From Pomacea canaliculata (Eukaryota > Mollusca > Gastropoda > Architaenioglossa > Ampullariidae), in contig NC_037593.1 of assembly GCF_003073045.1 (NCBI RefSeq), forward strand, positions 2,161,525 to 2,225,524: 64,000 nt of DNA, read 5' to 3'. Shown here in pieces: positions 35,090-47,804 of this stretch. Both the position numbers and the translations under genes were made by a program. Position 1 is the first letter of the stretch. Each line of letters opens with the position of its first letter. The notes under the pieces are model-generated. The model was not told the DNA's origin. It did no database searches and saw only the letters and a program-made list of their open reading frames with translations.

Positions 35090-36380
35090 CTTTTTCACGA
35101 TAATGACCAATCAACTCGTCCCGACCAAACTTTCTGATGTTCGTGAAACAAATGTGTGGTCGTTGTCTTATCACAGACTATTTGTGACAGTTACAGATCC
35201 AATATCACACAAGCACATGTGATGTGATGTGATGTGATGGGAAGTTTATCTGATTTGTCGACCTCTCTAAGCTCCACCTCTTCCTGAGTAGGACCGGCGT
35301 CTTGATCTCCATCTGGAAACACCTGCCACTCAACTATTACAGTATCATGGACTACATAGTGCGGCTACTCAGACATTCCACTGGTCAACACATTCATGTT
35401 ACAATTACAACATTCATGTTACTGAAATAAAATTCTTATTTCTCATTCTTATCAATTTCTATGTGCTCCAAACAAAATGTAAAAGTGTCTCTCTTGTTTT
35501 GATAATCTGCAATAATTATTGTGCACATGATGACATGCAGGCTATTATTAATTGACTAATAGTTAATACCTGTACAAAAACAAGTCCTAGACTACATTTG
35601 GTTGCCTGTCTCTTGTACAACTGTTCGGGGGCAGCTCTGGGGAGTGTCCAGCAGTAGTTAGACAGCATGGTAGTGGACAATTTTCATTGCTATCTTTCTT
35701 CCATTGTTGATGAAGACGTTGGCCATGCTCATCCCTAACCATACCATAGTTGTCAGAAAAAAAAATGTAGATGGAAATGAAGTGAATCTTTAGAAACATC
35801 TTGCAGCCAAGTTTCTGATACTGCTTCAGCAGGACTTCCACTAGTTCCTTGTACTATTCTTCTGTAACATTCCCCAGTTTTGGGAGGTACAGTTTGTAAG
35901 GGACACTGTAAATTTGCGTGACCATCCATCGGTGGAAGTCACGCCGCCTACCGTTGCTGATTTTTGAAGAAAAAGGAATATTTATTTAAAGTCTGATCAA
36001 GCAAAAATAAATAAATTAAAAGATGTAACGATTATTTGTTGACTCATGGAGTCATTGTCATGTCACATGTAATGTCACAACGATCAACAAAGGACATAAT
36101 CTTGTGAACTGAAAATAAATGATTAGAAAAGCCTCAGGGTAGTTCAAATCTGTCCACTCAGATGTGTGCTACGGTTGGACTCTTGTAAGAGCAATTATTT
36201 GTGTAAAGTTCATTACTCAGGACTGGTTGCAATTTAATGTTTAAATACTCATATCTACAGCTTGGAGCTTTGTCCTCTGTAAGTCCCCCGCCGACCAGGT
36301 GACAGACTCACAGGTGCCCTGTCTTGTCCAGTTACAGTCAGCTCTGTGTAGCATGTAATGACGACTGTCTGTCTGTCCCT
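35090..36380. other. Intergenic, no supported gene
   Basis: Unique AT-rich sequence with a short (TGATG)n run near 35220. No convincing exon or repeat was seen. Confidence 0.4.
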
Positions 36381-36388
36381 CCCTCTGC

Positions 36389-36391
36389 AGG

Positions 36392-36423
<32 letters not shown>

Positions 36424-36450
36424 TGCGTGCGTGTGTGTGTGTGTGTGTGT

Positions 36451-36513
<63 letters not shown>
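36389..36513. repeat. (GT)n/(GTGC)n microsatellite
   Basis: Long GT tract with a GTGC-rich start. All open frames across it are repeat artefacts. Confidence 0.95.
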
Positions 36514-36516
<3 letters not shown>

Positions 36517-37027
36517 TATTTCTATAACATCAAAGTTGTGTTGACTAGATGTTTGATCTTCCACCAAGAAAGGAGACAGTCGCCTTTGTCACACTCATCA
36601 GTGGTCCTGTCAATGATGTTCTTCCGGTCCTTCCTGTCTGCATCTGATACGAAAGCAGGAAATATCACAAAGCACCTACAGTTCCATCTTTACTGTGTCT
36701 CTTGGTGTAGTAAGTCTTCAAACTGTGCTAAAGGTGCCACTAAGACAAAGACAGAAAGATAGAGGTCCTCCATCTTGTCCTCTCTAACAGTACCAGTGAA
36801 CTTCCTGTTGACACGAGGACATGCACTTTCTCTCTAGACATGCACGATGTATTTATAGTAAAGACTACACAAACACTATTGTCACTACTACACCCGGGTA
36901 GCATCCCATCTACATCACCTGCATGGTGGTAATTGTATTGTAGCAGCTTCATGTACCCATACTTCACAACCACAGACAAGCACAGGTCAAAGTAGGGTCT
37001 CAAACAGATTGAAACAAAGGGATGGCA

Positions 37028-37041
37028 AACACACACACACA

Positions 37042-37132
<91 letters not shown>

Positions 37133-37177
37133 ACACACACACACACAGACACACACACACAACACACACACACACAC

Positions 37178-37221
<44 letters not shown>
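37028..37221. repeat. (CA)n microsatellite
   Basis: About 190 bp of nearly pure CA dinucleotides with a few interruptions. Confidence 0.95.
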
Positions 37222-37887
37222 GTGCTCCATAAATATTTTCTCTATTACAGAAAATATTACCAAACTACGACTACATGCAGAGAAAACACAAATAACTTGA
37301 GAGGAAATAATTAGGAAGAAGATTTGACTGATGTGAATCACGATCACACTTGTGCAATTGAAACTAATAATTTTAAAAGAAAATATGAGGACTGAAAGAA
37401 TAGAGTACATGCAATGAGGCAAGAATGGAAGTTTACATGAAAAGGTGGAGAAAAGAGAAAAGGTGTCTGTGTTAAATAACTTGTGTTTATTTATTCAATA
37501 CTTAGAGATTATTTCCGAGTCTTTGTTGCAACATCAACGTTTGTAGACGATCATGTAGACGAGCGATGATTAGTCTGCTAATAATTCAGGGATTTTTATC
37601 CTTTTCCTACAAGCAACATGTTCTCGTTATCAACCTACATTCGCGGGAGACATTCGGAGATTTCGTCTCTTAAATATTAATAGTAAAAATAATTTTATTT
37701 CACTCAAAACATCCTTGTGGTGGAGTCGCTTACATCGTGGTTTCGACTCGCAATATTTCGGTTACAACTGCTCGCATGCTGAATGTAGGACTGATGATAG
37801 ACATCTGACATCTGTCGCTGTCATCGTCAGCTGGTCACACTCACCTCTAGTCAGGACTGAGTAATACAGATCATAAAGACACTCACA

Positions 37888-37917
37888 AGTGTGTGTGTGT
37901 GCGTTAGTGGGTGTGTT

Positions 37918-37980
<63 letters not shown>

Positions 37981-38043
37981 CTGTGTTTGTTTGTGTTTGT
38001 GTGTGTGTTTGTGTGCGTTAGTGTGTGTGTGTGTGTGTGTGTG
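37888..38043. repeat. (GT)n microsatellite
   Basis: About 155 bp of GT with GTTT interruptions, 130 bp left of the start of the tandem peptide-gene array. Confidence 0.95.
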
Positions 38044-38293
38044 CAACACGACTTGTAGGACAGAAAGGTGCCTGCTAACAATTTCCTCCAAGATTATTTT
38101 ATATTGTACATGTGAAGGACTATCGCAGCCGTTATTTTCACGGTTTTTGATTTTTTCCTGAATTGTTACATAGGGAAAGTAGAAAGAGATTGAGAGAGAA
38201 GAAGAAATGAAGAGAAAGAGAAAGAAATGCAACAGATTCACACGAGAAATTCAAAGATAAACAAATATAGCAAACAATGCAACAGTACATCCC

Positions 38294-38326
<33 letters not shown>

Positions 38327-38542
38327 ACAGCAAAGTCAACAACACATTCATGCTAAAATGTCCTGAAAGGGTAAATAAAATATTTTACAAACGTGTTTTC
38401 AATATGACAGACATAAAAATGTTCCAGCTTTTTCAATAACTGTTTATTGCTTGTGTTGATTACTACAGGCAAGGTGTTGTCCTGTATATAATACAATTCA
38501 TATCTTATTTATTCAGCACGAGATGTGTACACAGCCTGTCAT

Positions 38543-40196
38543 TTAATTTATGACGACAGCGAAAGGTCCACAAGAACAAGGTCCTATGAAGTCACATGTA
38601 CAGGGGCCAGATACTAGTGTACGGACAACAGAGTTCGTCTCTCCTTTAGTCAGCACACCAAAAAGACTCGGATTCATAGCATTCGCTGAAAAAAGGAAAG
38701 ATAGACTGATAAAACAAACCGATGCAAGTTCTATCAAAACATGTTGAAACCCTAAATCAGCGGTTCTCAACCTGTGGGGCGCGACCCCCTGGGGGGTCGC
38801 GACGTGCCTACAAGGGGGTCGCGAAGGTGGTCATTTTTTAAAAAAAGTTTTTTTATACTGGTATTAGTGAAATTAGTTTACATTGTGTAACTGAGTGGTG
38901 TGGGGGCTCAAACTCCAAATCTCTTCTCCCTATTCAAGTACACTGTCTCGGCAATGCAGTGACTTCTCACTTCCAAAACTCAAAACACAATCCCCTCTCA
39001 ACAATTAAGCCTCCAATCTCCATCCTCTCACATTTTGCCCTCTCTCTTCCCCAATCTCTCATCGCTGACTCCCCTCTCCCTCTCCAGTCACACCTCTCTT
39101 TTTTTTAAAAACATCTAAAAGGCACGCATTCAGGAAACGTCCATCATTCACACCCTTTCATTCGCACGTGCTCAGTCCTAGTACTCTATAGGTCCCTGAC
39201 AGAAGGCCATGACCAGACAAGGGAAGGACACCACCATATTACAAACAACTGACAAGATGAATGCTTTCGTCCGAAAAATTTCGTTGTGGACGCAAAAGAT
39301 ACGCCAAGAAAATATTTTTGATATGTTTCCGTGCTTGTGTAAGTGCAAGGCTGACGTTAACTTGAATCTTGATCAGGTGAAGAATGTAATTATTGCCCAT
39401 CTAAAGGGACTGCAAGAAAGGTTTCAGCATTATTTCGCTGAAACTGATGTGACTAAATACGATTGGATTCGTAATCCATTTCTGGCTGATCCTAGCACAA
39501 GCGGGTTGTCCACGCAAGAAGAAGAGCAGCTCATCGACCTTTCGAGTGACCAATCCCTGAAAATGGTCTTCCAAACAACACCAGTGGCAACATTCTGGAT
39601 TAGCGTCAACGGTGAATATCCTCTCCTTTCTGAGAAAGCAATGAAAGTTCTTCTGCCATTTTCAACTTCGTATATGTGTCAGCAAGGATTTTCAGCATTG
39701 GCAGCACTGAAGTCTCAATACAGAAATCGTGTGGACGCAGAGGCTGAGCTGCGAATAGCAGTGGGTACGAACATCGACACAGGTTCGCTTCTCTATGCAA
39801 CAGCAAACAGGCTCAACCTTCTCATTAATCAAAGTGAGTGTCCAATAAAATAATATTTATTAGCACCGCAGAATTTGCTTTAGTAAAATTTCATTAACAG
39901 TTATACTTCTTGCAGATACGAACTTTGTTCTTCCGTTGTTGATTTCCTCGACGCGGCGTTCTGACGGAGGTTAGCTAAGGCTCCCCCCCCCCCCCGCTCT
40001 TCCACCGACCTAGCTGGCTAAGGGGGGTCGCGGACTTACAGGTGTTCGTCAGGGGGGTCGTCACATGTAAAAGGTTGAGAACCGCTGCCCTAAATATATT
40101 TTTAGGATTATTTACTGGACACAAGAGGCAGAGAATAGTGAGAGTGAGCCAGAGCTAGCGCATACATCATAAGATGTTACTGCCTGCATCCTGGAG

Positions 40197-40246
<50 letters not shown>

Positions 40247-40927
40247 ACATGATAAATTAAAAAAAATCTTCCTACAACTAACAGGACATGGACCTTTTTT
40301 TCTGTGTCTGATGCTGAGCTGCCTCATGTGTTTAAACAAGTTTATAAACCACGTGACATGCAGGTAATGTCCAGGTAATGTCCAGGTAATGTCAAGGTAA
40401 TGTCCAGGTAATGTTAAGGTAATGTCAAGGCAATATACACAACATAAACATAATGAAAAGAGCTTGGCATCGCCTTTTGGTGGTTGGTAATGATGTGCTG
40501 CAGACAGCACTTTCCTTGCGAACAGGTGTTGGTGATGGTGGCGCTAGTCTCTTCCTCCCTCCCACACCTGGACAAGTCAGGTGCCCCTCCCACAGCAGGT
40601 CAACTAGGGAAGGGGGACGTTTGATGTCAAACACAGGTTTCAGGTTAAAATCTCGTGTTCACATGTTCACACAAACTTGGTAATCATCAACACCAGTGCA
40701 TGCAACGGACTACGCATGCGCAGTATCATCAACATTGACAATCTCATTACATCTTAATGCATTGATGCATCTTCTATTCTGCTCATAAAACACAAGACTG
40801 ATAACCTAGTCACGTGCAATCTATTTTTACCGTCTGCCGACGTGGCAAGGGACGTGGTCTGCTGACACATCACCACCAGAGCAGCCACAACGACCACCAA
40901 GCGTCCCTGCATGCTGACTGTCATCAT
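38543..40927 (-). CDS. Secreted CxC-x5-CxC peptide precursor, copy E (subfamily 3)
   Basis: Predicted precursor of 79 aa (74 from the internal ATG at 40912). The untranslated exon ends at 41188 (GTAAGT donor). The signal exon is 40831-40941, coding MQGRLVVVVAALVVMCQQTT then SLATSAD, and ends in phase 1. The last exon is 38543-38685, after a strong acceptor CTTTCCTTTTTTCAG. The join gives a short mature chain: NPSLFGVLTKGETNS... then CTCDFIGPCSCGP, ending VIN. AATAAA lies at 38508-38513, about 30 nt past the stop. Four cysteines in CxC-x5-CxC could make two disulfides. A hAT element sits in the intron, 72 bp upstream of the last-exon acceptor. Function unknown; small secreted cysteine peptide. 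The exon model is mine and rests on four consistent copies. Confidence 0.72.
38758..40087 (+). mobile_element. hAT (Charlie/ZBED5-like) DNA transposon, internally deleted
   Basis: Perfect 15-bp terminal inverted repeats CAGCGGTTCTCAACC, with 8-bp target duplication CCCTAAAT (38750-38757, 40088-40095). The same site is empty in units F, G and H (GAAACCCTAAATATATTT), so insertion followed the array duplications. It is 1,330 bp long, carries only the C-terminal part of a transposase and is non-autonomous. Confidence 0.95.
39209..39853 (+). pseudogene. hAT transposase C-terminal fragment
   Basis: Open frame of 214 aa inside the hAT element. It resembles the C-terminal half of SCAND3/ZBED5-type transposase-derived proteins: a region with FVRKISLWTQKIRQENIF, then a FQHYF phrase, and a C-terminal dimerisation region with FSTSYMCQQGFSALAALKSQ and RNRVD. 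The BED zinc finger and most of the catalytic domain are absent, so it cannot be an active transposase. Confidence 0.8.
40198..40244. repeat. (TGA)n tract in the peptide-gene intron
   Basis: About fifteen TGA units. The equivalent intron position in the other array units holds expanded and interrupted GAT-type tracts (48807-48970, 56376-56436, 61079-61137), so this site varies quickly. Confidence 0.9.
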
Positions 40928-41281
40928 AAACACATACAACTCTGTAAATACCAGTGAATTGTACACAACAGCAGACACACCGGACTTTGTAAACAGTTCT
41001 CATGTCATAAGACAAACCTACCAAAACATGTTCATTAGTAAACATTGAGTAAACTTCATTTATTTTTACAAGTGTGATTAAGGATGAGACAAAATGAAAC
41101 ATGGAGTGGATGTAAGAAACAGCACACATCAACAGTTATAATTTGATATAAGCTAATACACAATTTAAACATCTACATGACACTTACTGTTGAATGCCTC
41201 GATCCTTACTTCTACTGAGGAATTTAGAGAAAACGGTTTGCTCGCTCAAATCATGAAACTGCCAGCTTGCAGTTGTCAGGC

Positions 41282-41288
41282 TTTTATA
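41282..41288 (-). promoter_or_regulatory. TATA box of CxC peptide gene E
   Basis: TATAAAA on the minus strand within GGATATAAAAGCCTGAC, 94 bp upstream of the GTAAGT donor that ends the untranslated exon at 41188. It is conserved in all four array units. Confidence 0.75.
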
Positions 41289-44200
41289 TCCTCCCGAGAG
41301 GAGGACGAAGGGAGGGAGGACAGATGAGGGAGGAGCAACAGGTTGATTGGCTTCTGCTTGCTTGCGTCTTCGCTTGTTTGTTTGTTTGTTTGTTTTTCCA
41401 AAGTGGATCATCTTTCTCGATCCTTCTGTTTGCCTTGTAAAAGTTGTCTTGAAATTTGTGGTTTTCCTGATGTTTAAATTTTAATATTCATCACGTGTGT
41501 GTTGCTGTGACTGCCCTAGATATGATAGAGCCCTGCCTGGTGCAAGTATTGACAGTGTTAGTGTTGACATGGACTTGTTTATCAAAACGTTTTAACGACT
41601 GTGAAGTAAGTAAGCAATGGTTGGTGAAAGAGCTGTAAACACAAAGTCAATAAAGGCCAGAGTTAATGATAATGTACAATGAATTATAGACACCAAGGGT
41701 TAATTGTCAACTGTAATTAATACTAGAGACCCGGGACTAATGATACAGTGAACTAAATACTAGAAACATGCTTCAGGGGGAGCTGTATCCTTAAGCTCTA
41801 AAGTTGAATATTGTTGAGAGATAGCAATTAGCCTTAATGACTTGCATTCTCTCTGTGTTGATGTGTTCTGACGGATTTCTTTGACATTCGCGTTTGTGCT
41901 GAACCAGTCCTTGTCGTCTCTTATCCACAATTTCAACTGTCTCACCAACTGTCAGTCTTCTCTCAGTAAGACTATAACAGTTTGTGTATGTGACAATGGG
42001 TGTAGACGATGCTGCGCCCACATTTAAATTGGTTATAGGGCTAACTAATTAGCAACACCTGTTTTCCTCCTGCTGGACACGTGTAGGTCTCGGGTATCTT
42101 TTAATTATATTCAAGTCAATCAAAGCCAAGTCACGTGACCGCACTGACGCTGCAGTTCGTCGTCTGAGTAGCGAAGACTAACTGTCAGAAGGTCTGTGGG
42201 CGTCACGTGGTCCACTTCACACAGTCGCCGCTTGGTGTACATCGAGTCTAGTCCAACTGTTATTTGGAAATGTCCACACAACATGCTTCATGAAGCACCA
42301 AGCTCATTCACATTGATAAAACAACCTCCCAGTCTCTGCTTTCTCTTCTCAGCAGACGGTTTGTGTACTCAGTGACCTTTGTGTTCTCACATTTCATTGC
42401 CTCCTCCTCTACTTGCAGCCCGAATTGAAAATAACAGCAATAGTTCATAGGGTTTGTTTTAGGCTTCATCATCTGCCATTCTGGAAATCAACATCCTTTC
42501 TTTATCATCGGGTTCAGTTTATTTTAAAATAAAAATTCACAAAATATGAATACATACACTTAATTTTCAAGATCAAAGTCTGCAATCTCACCTGCCACTA
42601 GGAAAGCAGAAAATTACTCTCTTACACTGGAGTGGGGCAACATCTTCCCAAACAAACAAACAAACAAACAAACAAACAAACATCGGTGTAGATCTACACA
42701 TCTCTTAATTGGTTATATTCTTTCACGCAAGATATTCCATCAAAGGGAAGTAAGTATTGACTGTTCAATGTTCAGAAGAGTATGAGGTTGTCTTCCTTCC
42801 TTCCTGTCTCGGGACATAAGACTTGGGGAAAGTCAACCAATCAGGTACTTTGTTATGTTTGAATGTAGGCAGAGGTTCAGCTGATCAAGCGCCATGTTTG
42901 AGCGAGTTGCCAGTTGCTGTATTCGACATGGATGTGTACTCAACCAACTCAGATGAAAACAGTAAGAAATACTCAACTTGTGATGAATATTCTAATAAAA
43001 CCTGTTTGTTTGGCTCTGACTGTTTGTATTTAATGTGTAAATAATTATGTTGAAAAAATGTTGGATCTACTTTTCTGTTCTCGCCTCTCTGTCCCATTCA
43101 GTTACAATCTTTCATTTGATGTTTGTACAAGAAAACAAATTCTATCTTTTCTTCAAATTTACACACCAAATGTTACAAAAACGCTCTTTCAAACGGTATA
43201 CCGCGGAAGGTGGTTTTCTTTGTTGTAGGTGATTTTATATAAATAATTCAAAAATACCTGTCGGACACGAAGTGTTCCCCATTTTCAGGCCGATGCTAAG
43301 TGCCCTGACACGTGATCTTTGTTTAATATGCGATCAGTCTTTTTTTATCATTCGACTAATCCTGTTTTATAAATATTGTTTATTCCCCTTGTAGGTGTCT
43401 ACTATTTTTCTGCGTGATTTTGTCTGTTTTATTAAGTGCATTCTCTACAGTTACCTCCAGTGTAGATAGGGGCTTATTTAACAACTCAATCTTGATTATT
43501 CTTAAGAATTTTTACAAGAAACATTTCCAACTACAACAGTTAATCTTTAGTTAAAAGAAGATACTTTCTTGCAGATAAATATGACAGAAGCATTTAGTAC
43601 ACATTGAAAGTTTGATTGACATTGAAATCCCTCATCACAGTTTATCAGTCACTGGCTGGTGTCAGTAAACTATGTGTCACTTTTGTTTACAAGTTGAGTT
43701 TAAGAAACTTGAACAAAAATAATTTCAGGCTCCAAATAATGCGGACTAGAAAGACAAATTGTAAAGGTATTCAACACACACACACACACAGGTGAGAGAG
43801 AGAGAGAGATACACACGATCACACAGAGAAATTGAGAGATCCTGTGTTGTGGACAGCTCCGTTACAAATAAATTTTGGACAAAAAGCTTTTATAATTTGA
43901 CTGTTTCTATTTATACAAACAACTGCCACGATTTACATCAATCTGTAAATATTGACATAATTATCAGTCAACTAAAATTTAAATTTCTCGACACTTTCCA
44001 CTCTGTATTCCTCAGTTGTGTGAAGCAATTACAAAATACAAATATTATAATGAACTTTTCTCAATGCGTTGTTTACTTTAAATCAGGGGTCTCAAACTCA
44101 ATTTACCCGGGGGCCACTGGAGGCAGAGTCTGGATGAGGCTGGGCCGCATCAGGTTTTCCACAAGAAAAGCTCTTACAAAAACATTCCAATGTCAAAAAT

Positions 44201-44473
44201 GTCTTATTTTTTCATCTTATTAAAAAATAAAAATAAATTAACAAATTTATAAGAAAAAATAAATCAATCAGTAATAAATAAATAAATTGAAAATGAAAAT
44301 ATAATAATAATACAGCAGATATAGAAGACTGCAGAAAATATAGTTGCTGACCAGAGAAATATAATTATTATTATTCAGATTCAAATGTCTGTATTAACAT
44401 TTCTTTAACATTTAACTTTCTGAACATGTATGGAATATTGAACATAAACTGTTTTGAACATGGCTTCTTCTGC

Positions 44474-46366
44474 CTACTTCTTGCTGCTAGAGGTCTGGCA
44501 GCGCTTACTCTCACATAGCCGAGCTACATTTGGCTTAAGGGAGGAAGCAGTTGAGACCCTCAGAACGGCTTGAAGATGCTCATCAGTAAGTCTGGATCTG
44601 TACTTGGACTTATTGAAGTTCAAGGTAGAGAAGAGCTTTTCGCACATGTATGTGCTCCCAAAAAGACACATGGTCCGCTTGAACATTCGGGAAAGCTCAG
44701 GGAAGCTAGGGGGCAGTTCTCTCAAAAATTGCCCGAGCTTGTCTGCTTTTCCACTCACCTCCCTGAACTTGGCTTTGAGTTCAGAGTTGCACTGCAGGTC
44801 AATGAGCTCCATTTGAAGCACAGGAGGAGCATCTTGCACATCAAAGGAGAAGGGGTCCGCAAAAATTTGAAATGAGGTTCTGTGCGTCTTGAAGTCTGCA
44901 AATCTGTGATCGAATTCCTCCTGTAGGTTCAAAATGACATCAAAATACTCTTCACCACTGAACGGTGTGCCTGCATCCATGAGTGCCTTGCATGCTGGGA
45001 AATGGCAAAGGTTTGTCTGAGAAAGCTGGGCTTTCCATAACATAAGTTTTGTAGAGAATGCTCTCACGTTGTCATAGGCAGCACTGACAAGTTGCCCCTG
45101 ACCTTGTAGCTTCTTGTTCAGTACGTTAAGCTCATGTGTCATATTCAACCAAAAAAAGCTAAGTCCCATGAGCCATTTTGGATCACTTAGCACAGGAACA
45201 GCAACCCCATCTTCCTCCATGAAGGCTTTCACTTCGGCTCTCAACTCAAAAAGTCTCTTCAATATGTTTCCCCTGCTGAGCCAACGTACCTCGGTGAAGT
45301 AGAGCACATCCCCATATTCTGACTCCATTTCCTCTAAAAAAGCACGAAACCTTCTGTGCTTTAAGCCCCTGGATCTGATTTGGTTGATACATTTCACAAC
45401 GATAGACATCACATTGTCAAACTTCAGGCATTTGCTGCAAAGGGCCTGCTGATGAATAATGCAGTGCAGAGCAATGGCCTCCTCCACACCTTCCTCTTCC
45501 AGTGTTTTTTTGGAACAAGTGCCACCAGTCCATTTTTCCTCCCTGTCATTGATGGCGCTCCATCAGTTGTTATTCCAACAAACCTCCTCCAAGGCAAACC
45601 GGCATTCTCAATGGCATCACACAGCTGGTGAAATATCTCCTGAGCTGTGGTCTGGCCATGCATTGGAATCACTGTGAGCAACTCCTCTATGACTTCAAAA
45701 GTGTCATCAACACCGCGGATAAAGACTGCGAGTTGGGCAGTGTCGGTGATGTCTGTGGTCTCACCAAGAACGACTGAGTATACAATATGAAATAATATAT
45801 ATGAAACATTTTGCTTTCTCACACAGTTGATCATAAATGTCACTTGACAGGCCAGAAATGCGCTCTACTACGGTGTTGGCAGAAAGGCTGATGTTGCTAA
45901 ACTGACCTTTCTTTTCTGGACAGACAATAGTTGCAGCCTGTAATATGAACATTTTTATAAATTCACCTTCTTTGAATGGCTTTCCTGCTTTAGCAATCAT
46001 CTCACTAACCACGTAGTTAGCTTCGACTGCTGCGTCATTCTCTTTGGTTGCTTTCTTAAAGAAATTTTGTTGCCTCAGTAGATATGTTTTAAGATTAGCA
46101 ACCCGGTTGACTCTCTCATCTCCCTGGTATTTTGCTTACTCCTCAGCATGTCTAGTTGTGTAATGACATTTCAAATTGTATTCTTTGTGCACTGCAACTT
46201 TCTCTGTGCAAATAAGACACGTTGGGCTGCCTCTGTGCTCAACAAAGAAATATTGCTCTTCCCACTTTTCCTGAAATTGTCTGTGCTCATCGCCAACCTT
46301 TCTCTTAACTGCAGGCTTTGAAAAAGACATGTTTGGAGCTGTGCGTAAAGGTCTTTGCGGGCTCAC
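44474..46366 (-). pseudogene. hAT transposase, GTF2IRD2-like, broken
   Basis: Read on the minus strand from 46366 to 44474. A BED-type zinc finger comes first (CLICTEKVAVHKEYN then H...H), then a segment with IVCPEKKGQFSNISLSANTV, a catalytic segment with GITTDGAPSMTGR, a long C-terminal frame of 337 codons with GQGQLVSAAYDNVRAF, and a dimerisation region with CEKLFSTLNFNKSKYRSRL. The order and phrases match the Charlie8-derived part of vertebrate GTF2IRD2 proteins (family knowledge). One in-frame stop after the BED finger (near 46137) and two frame changes (about 45770-45840 and 45430-45490) interrupt it. The host relevance is nil; it is a recent but dead copy. Confidence 0.85.
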
Positions 46367-46751
46367 TGTTGTGCAATGGCAAACTTAAACTGACTTTCGT
46401 TCCGCACACCTCATTGAACCACCAACACAAACGGCCTATCTTCACCACATACAACTTTACGTTTCCTCGAGACGGACCTCCTTTCGCCAGCGAGCAGTTT
46501 GAAAAGTGAGGATTTTTCTCACGCAGAAGCTAAGATGTTTCTCCCTCCGCGTGGCGTGTCTCCAGTCCTCCCTTTGAAGTTGACCGATTCAGGGAAACTG
46601 GCAGACACCCAACTTTTCCCACGGCCGTCCGCTTGAAGTCGGCGGGCCCGTGTCACTGGTCAAGATTTATGGCCACCCGCCCGGACCATCCAGAGGACAG
46701 TTGACAGAAACTGGAAGTTGCAGACTAAGGAGCGAGAGAGGAGAAGATATA

Positions 46752-47300
46752 CAGTCAAATCTCCCTACTATGCCACCCCGCTACTATGCCACTCTCGGTA
46801 TTATGCCACTTTTGCTCGGTCCCGACTATAAATTCAATGTAAAAAAAAATTTACTATGCCACCCCAGACTCTCGCTACTATGCCACTTTTTTGTGATTGT
46901 TAAAAGGCACAAGTTGTGAAATTCCGCGCAGTGCTCGATTATTATACTCTATGGTAGTGTGGGACATCGCAGTTAGGTGGATGGAACCTAGCACGCACAC
47001 AGGGAGGATGGCGGCTGGCGATGGGGGGGTGGTAGTCGCTGGCCGGGTGACAGCCACATGACAGGGAGAGCAGGAGGGGGTCGACTAGCGACAGGATGCA
47101 GGTGCGTGGATGTGGTTGGGAGGGGTGGAGGATGAAGAGGTGAGGGGGAGAATGAGAGGAGACAGCTTGCGCCAGCCGACGATTCTTGAGAGCTTTGGAC
47201 TGACGGGTAACTTGAGCAAATAAAGCCGTTTTTACGAACCCTCGGTATTATGCCACTTTTGCTCGGTCCCGGTAGGTGGCATAGTAGCGAGATTTGACTG
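46752..47300. mobile_element. TA-flanked MITE nested in the hAT element
   Basis: Terminal inverted repeats of about 25 bp (CAGTCAAATCTC...CTACTATGCCAC at one end, complement at the other) with TA on each side (46750-46751, 47301-47302). It is 549 bp with no transposase. A CTACTATGCCAC phrase and a CTCGGTATTATGCCACTTTT phrase repeat near both ends. This fits a Tc1/mariner or pogo MITE inserted after the hAT copy arrived. Confidence 0.9.
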
Positions 47301-47804
47301 TAACAGTATCAAACTCGGGCCGCACTAACATGAAACTTTCATATTGAGGTGGGGGCCGCAAACTTTTGTTTCGCGGGCCGCAGTTGGCCCGCGGGCCGCG
47401 AGTTTGAGACCCCTGCTTTAAATAAAGACATAAATAAATGTAACTCTTACCTACACTTTTGTATAGCATGCCACGTGACTTACAATGCCTACCTCTTAAT
47501 GATATTGTCTCGTAAACTAGAAATCTGGAGTGAACATTAAAATAAAAATACTTTTCCTAATCACACACAAATATCAATCAAGAAATGTGAAGAAAATATA
47601 GTCGTAAAGTTGGAATTTTATTGCTGTGATACTAGACACAGATAAATTATAGTGGGATGGCGATCAAAGAGTTTTAATTTTTTCGCAATGAAACTTTTCA
47701 AAAAACTTTTGTCAACGAATGAATAGAGAGGAGTGAAGAGAGCTAGAGACTGATGAGTGAATATGTGCTCACTGAAAGGAAGGAATGGTAGTAAGATCAT
47801 TGGA

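Larger units (their letters stand above)
44084..47415 (-). mobile_element. hAT (Charlie8/GTF2IRD2-like) DNA transposon
   Basis: Inverted repeats CAGGGGTCTCAAACTC at both ends and 8-bp target duplication CTTTAAAT (44076-44083, 47416-47423). The empty site is kept in unit G (TACTTTAAATAAAGACAT). It is 3,332 bp including a nested 549-bp MITE. The transposase reads on the minus strand and is broken. Confidence 0.95.

Noticed and set aside
36740-37422. Overlapping frames rich in alternating V/C or T/H
   Set aside because: They are translations of the CA/GT microsatellite; no complexity outside the repeat.
38550-38747. Plus-strand frame (QGPMKSHVQGPD...) conserved in all four array units
   Set aside because: It is the complement of the last exon of the CxC peptide gene; the minus strand has the acceptor, stop and AATAAA.
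40112-40510. Minus-strand frame with a run of histidines
   Set aside because: The His run is the (TGA)n tract in the intron; the frame is not kept in other array units.
40425-40634. Minus-strand frame FDIKRPPSLVDLL...GGRKR in the intron of the CxC gene, open in E, G and H
   Set aside because: Only a weak acceptor (CACGAG) with no pyrimidine tract, and copy F has lost two bases just before it. The downstream exon with a strong acceptor and an AATAAA explains the gene better. It remains a possible alternative last exon.
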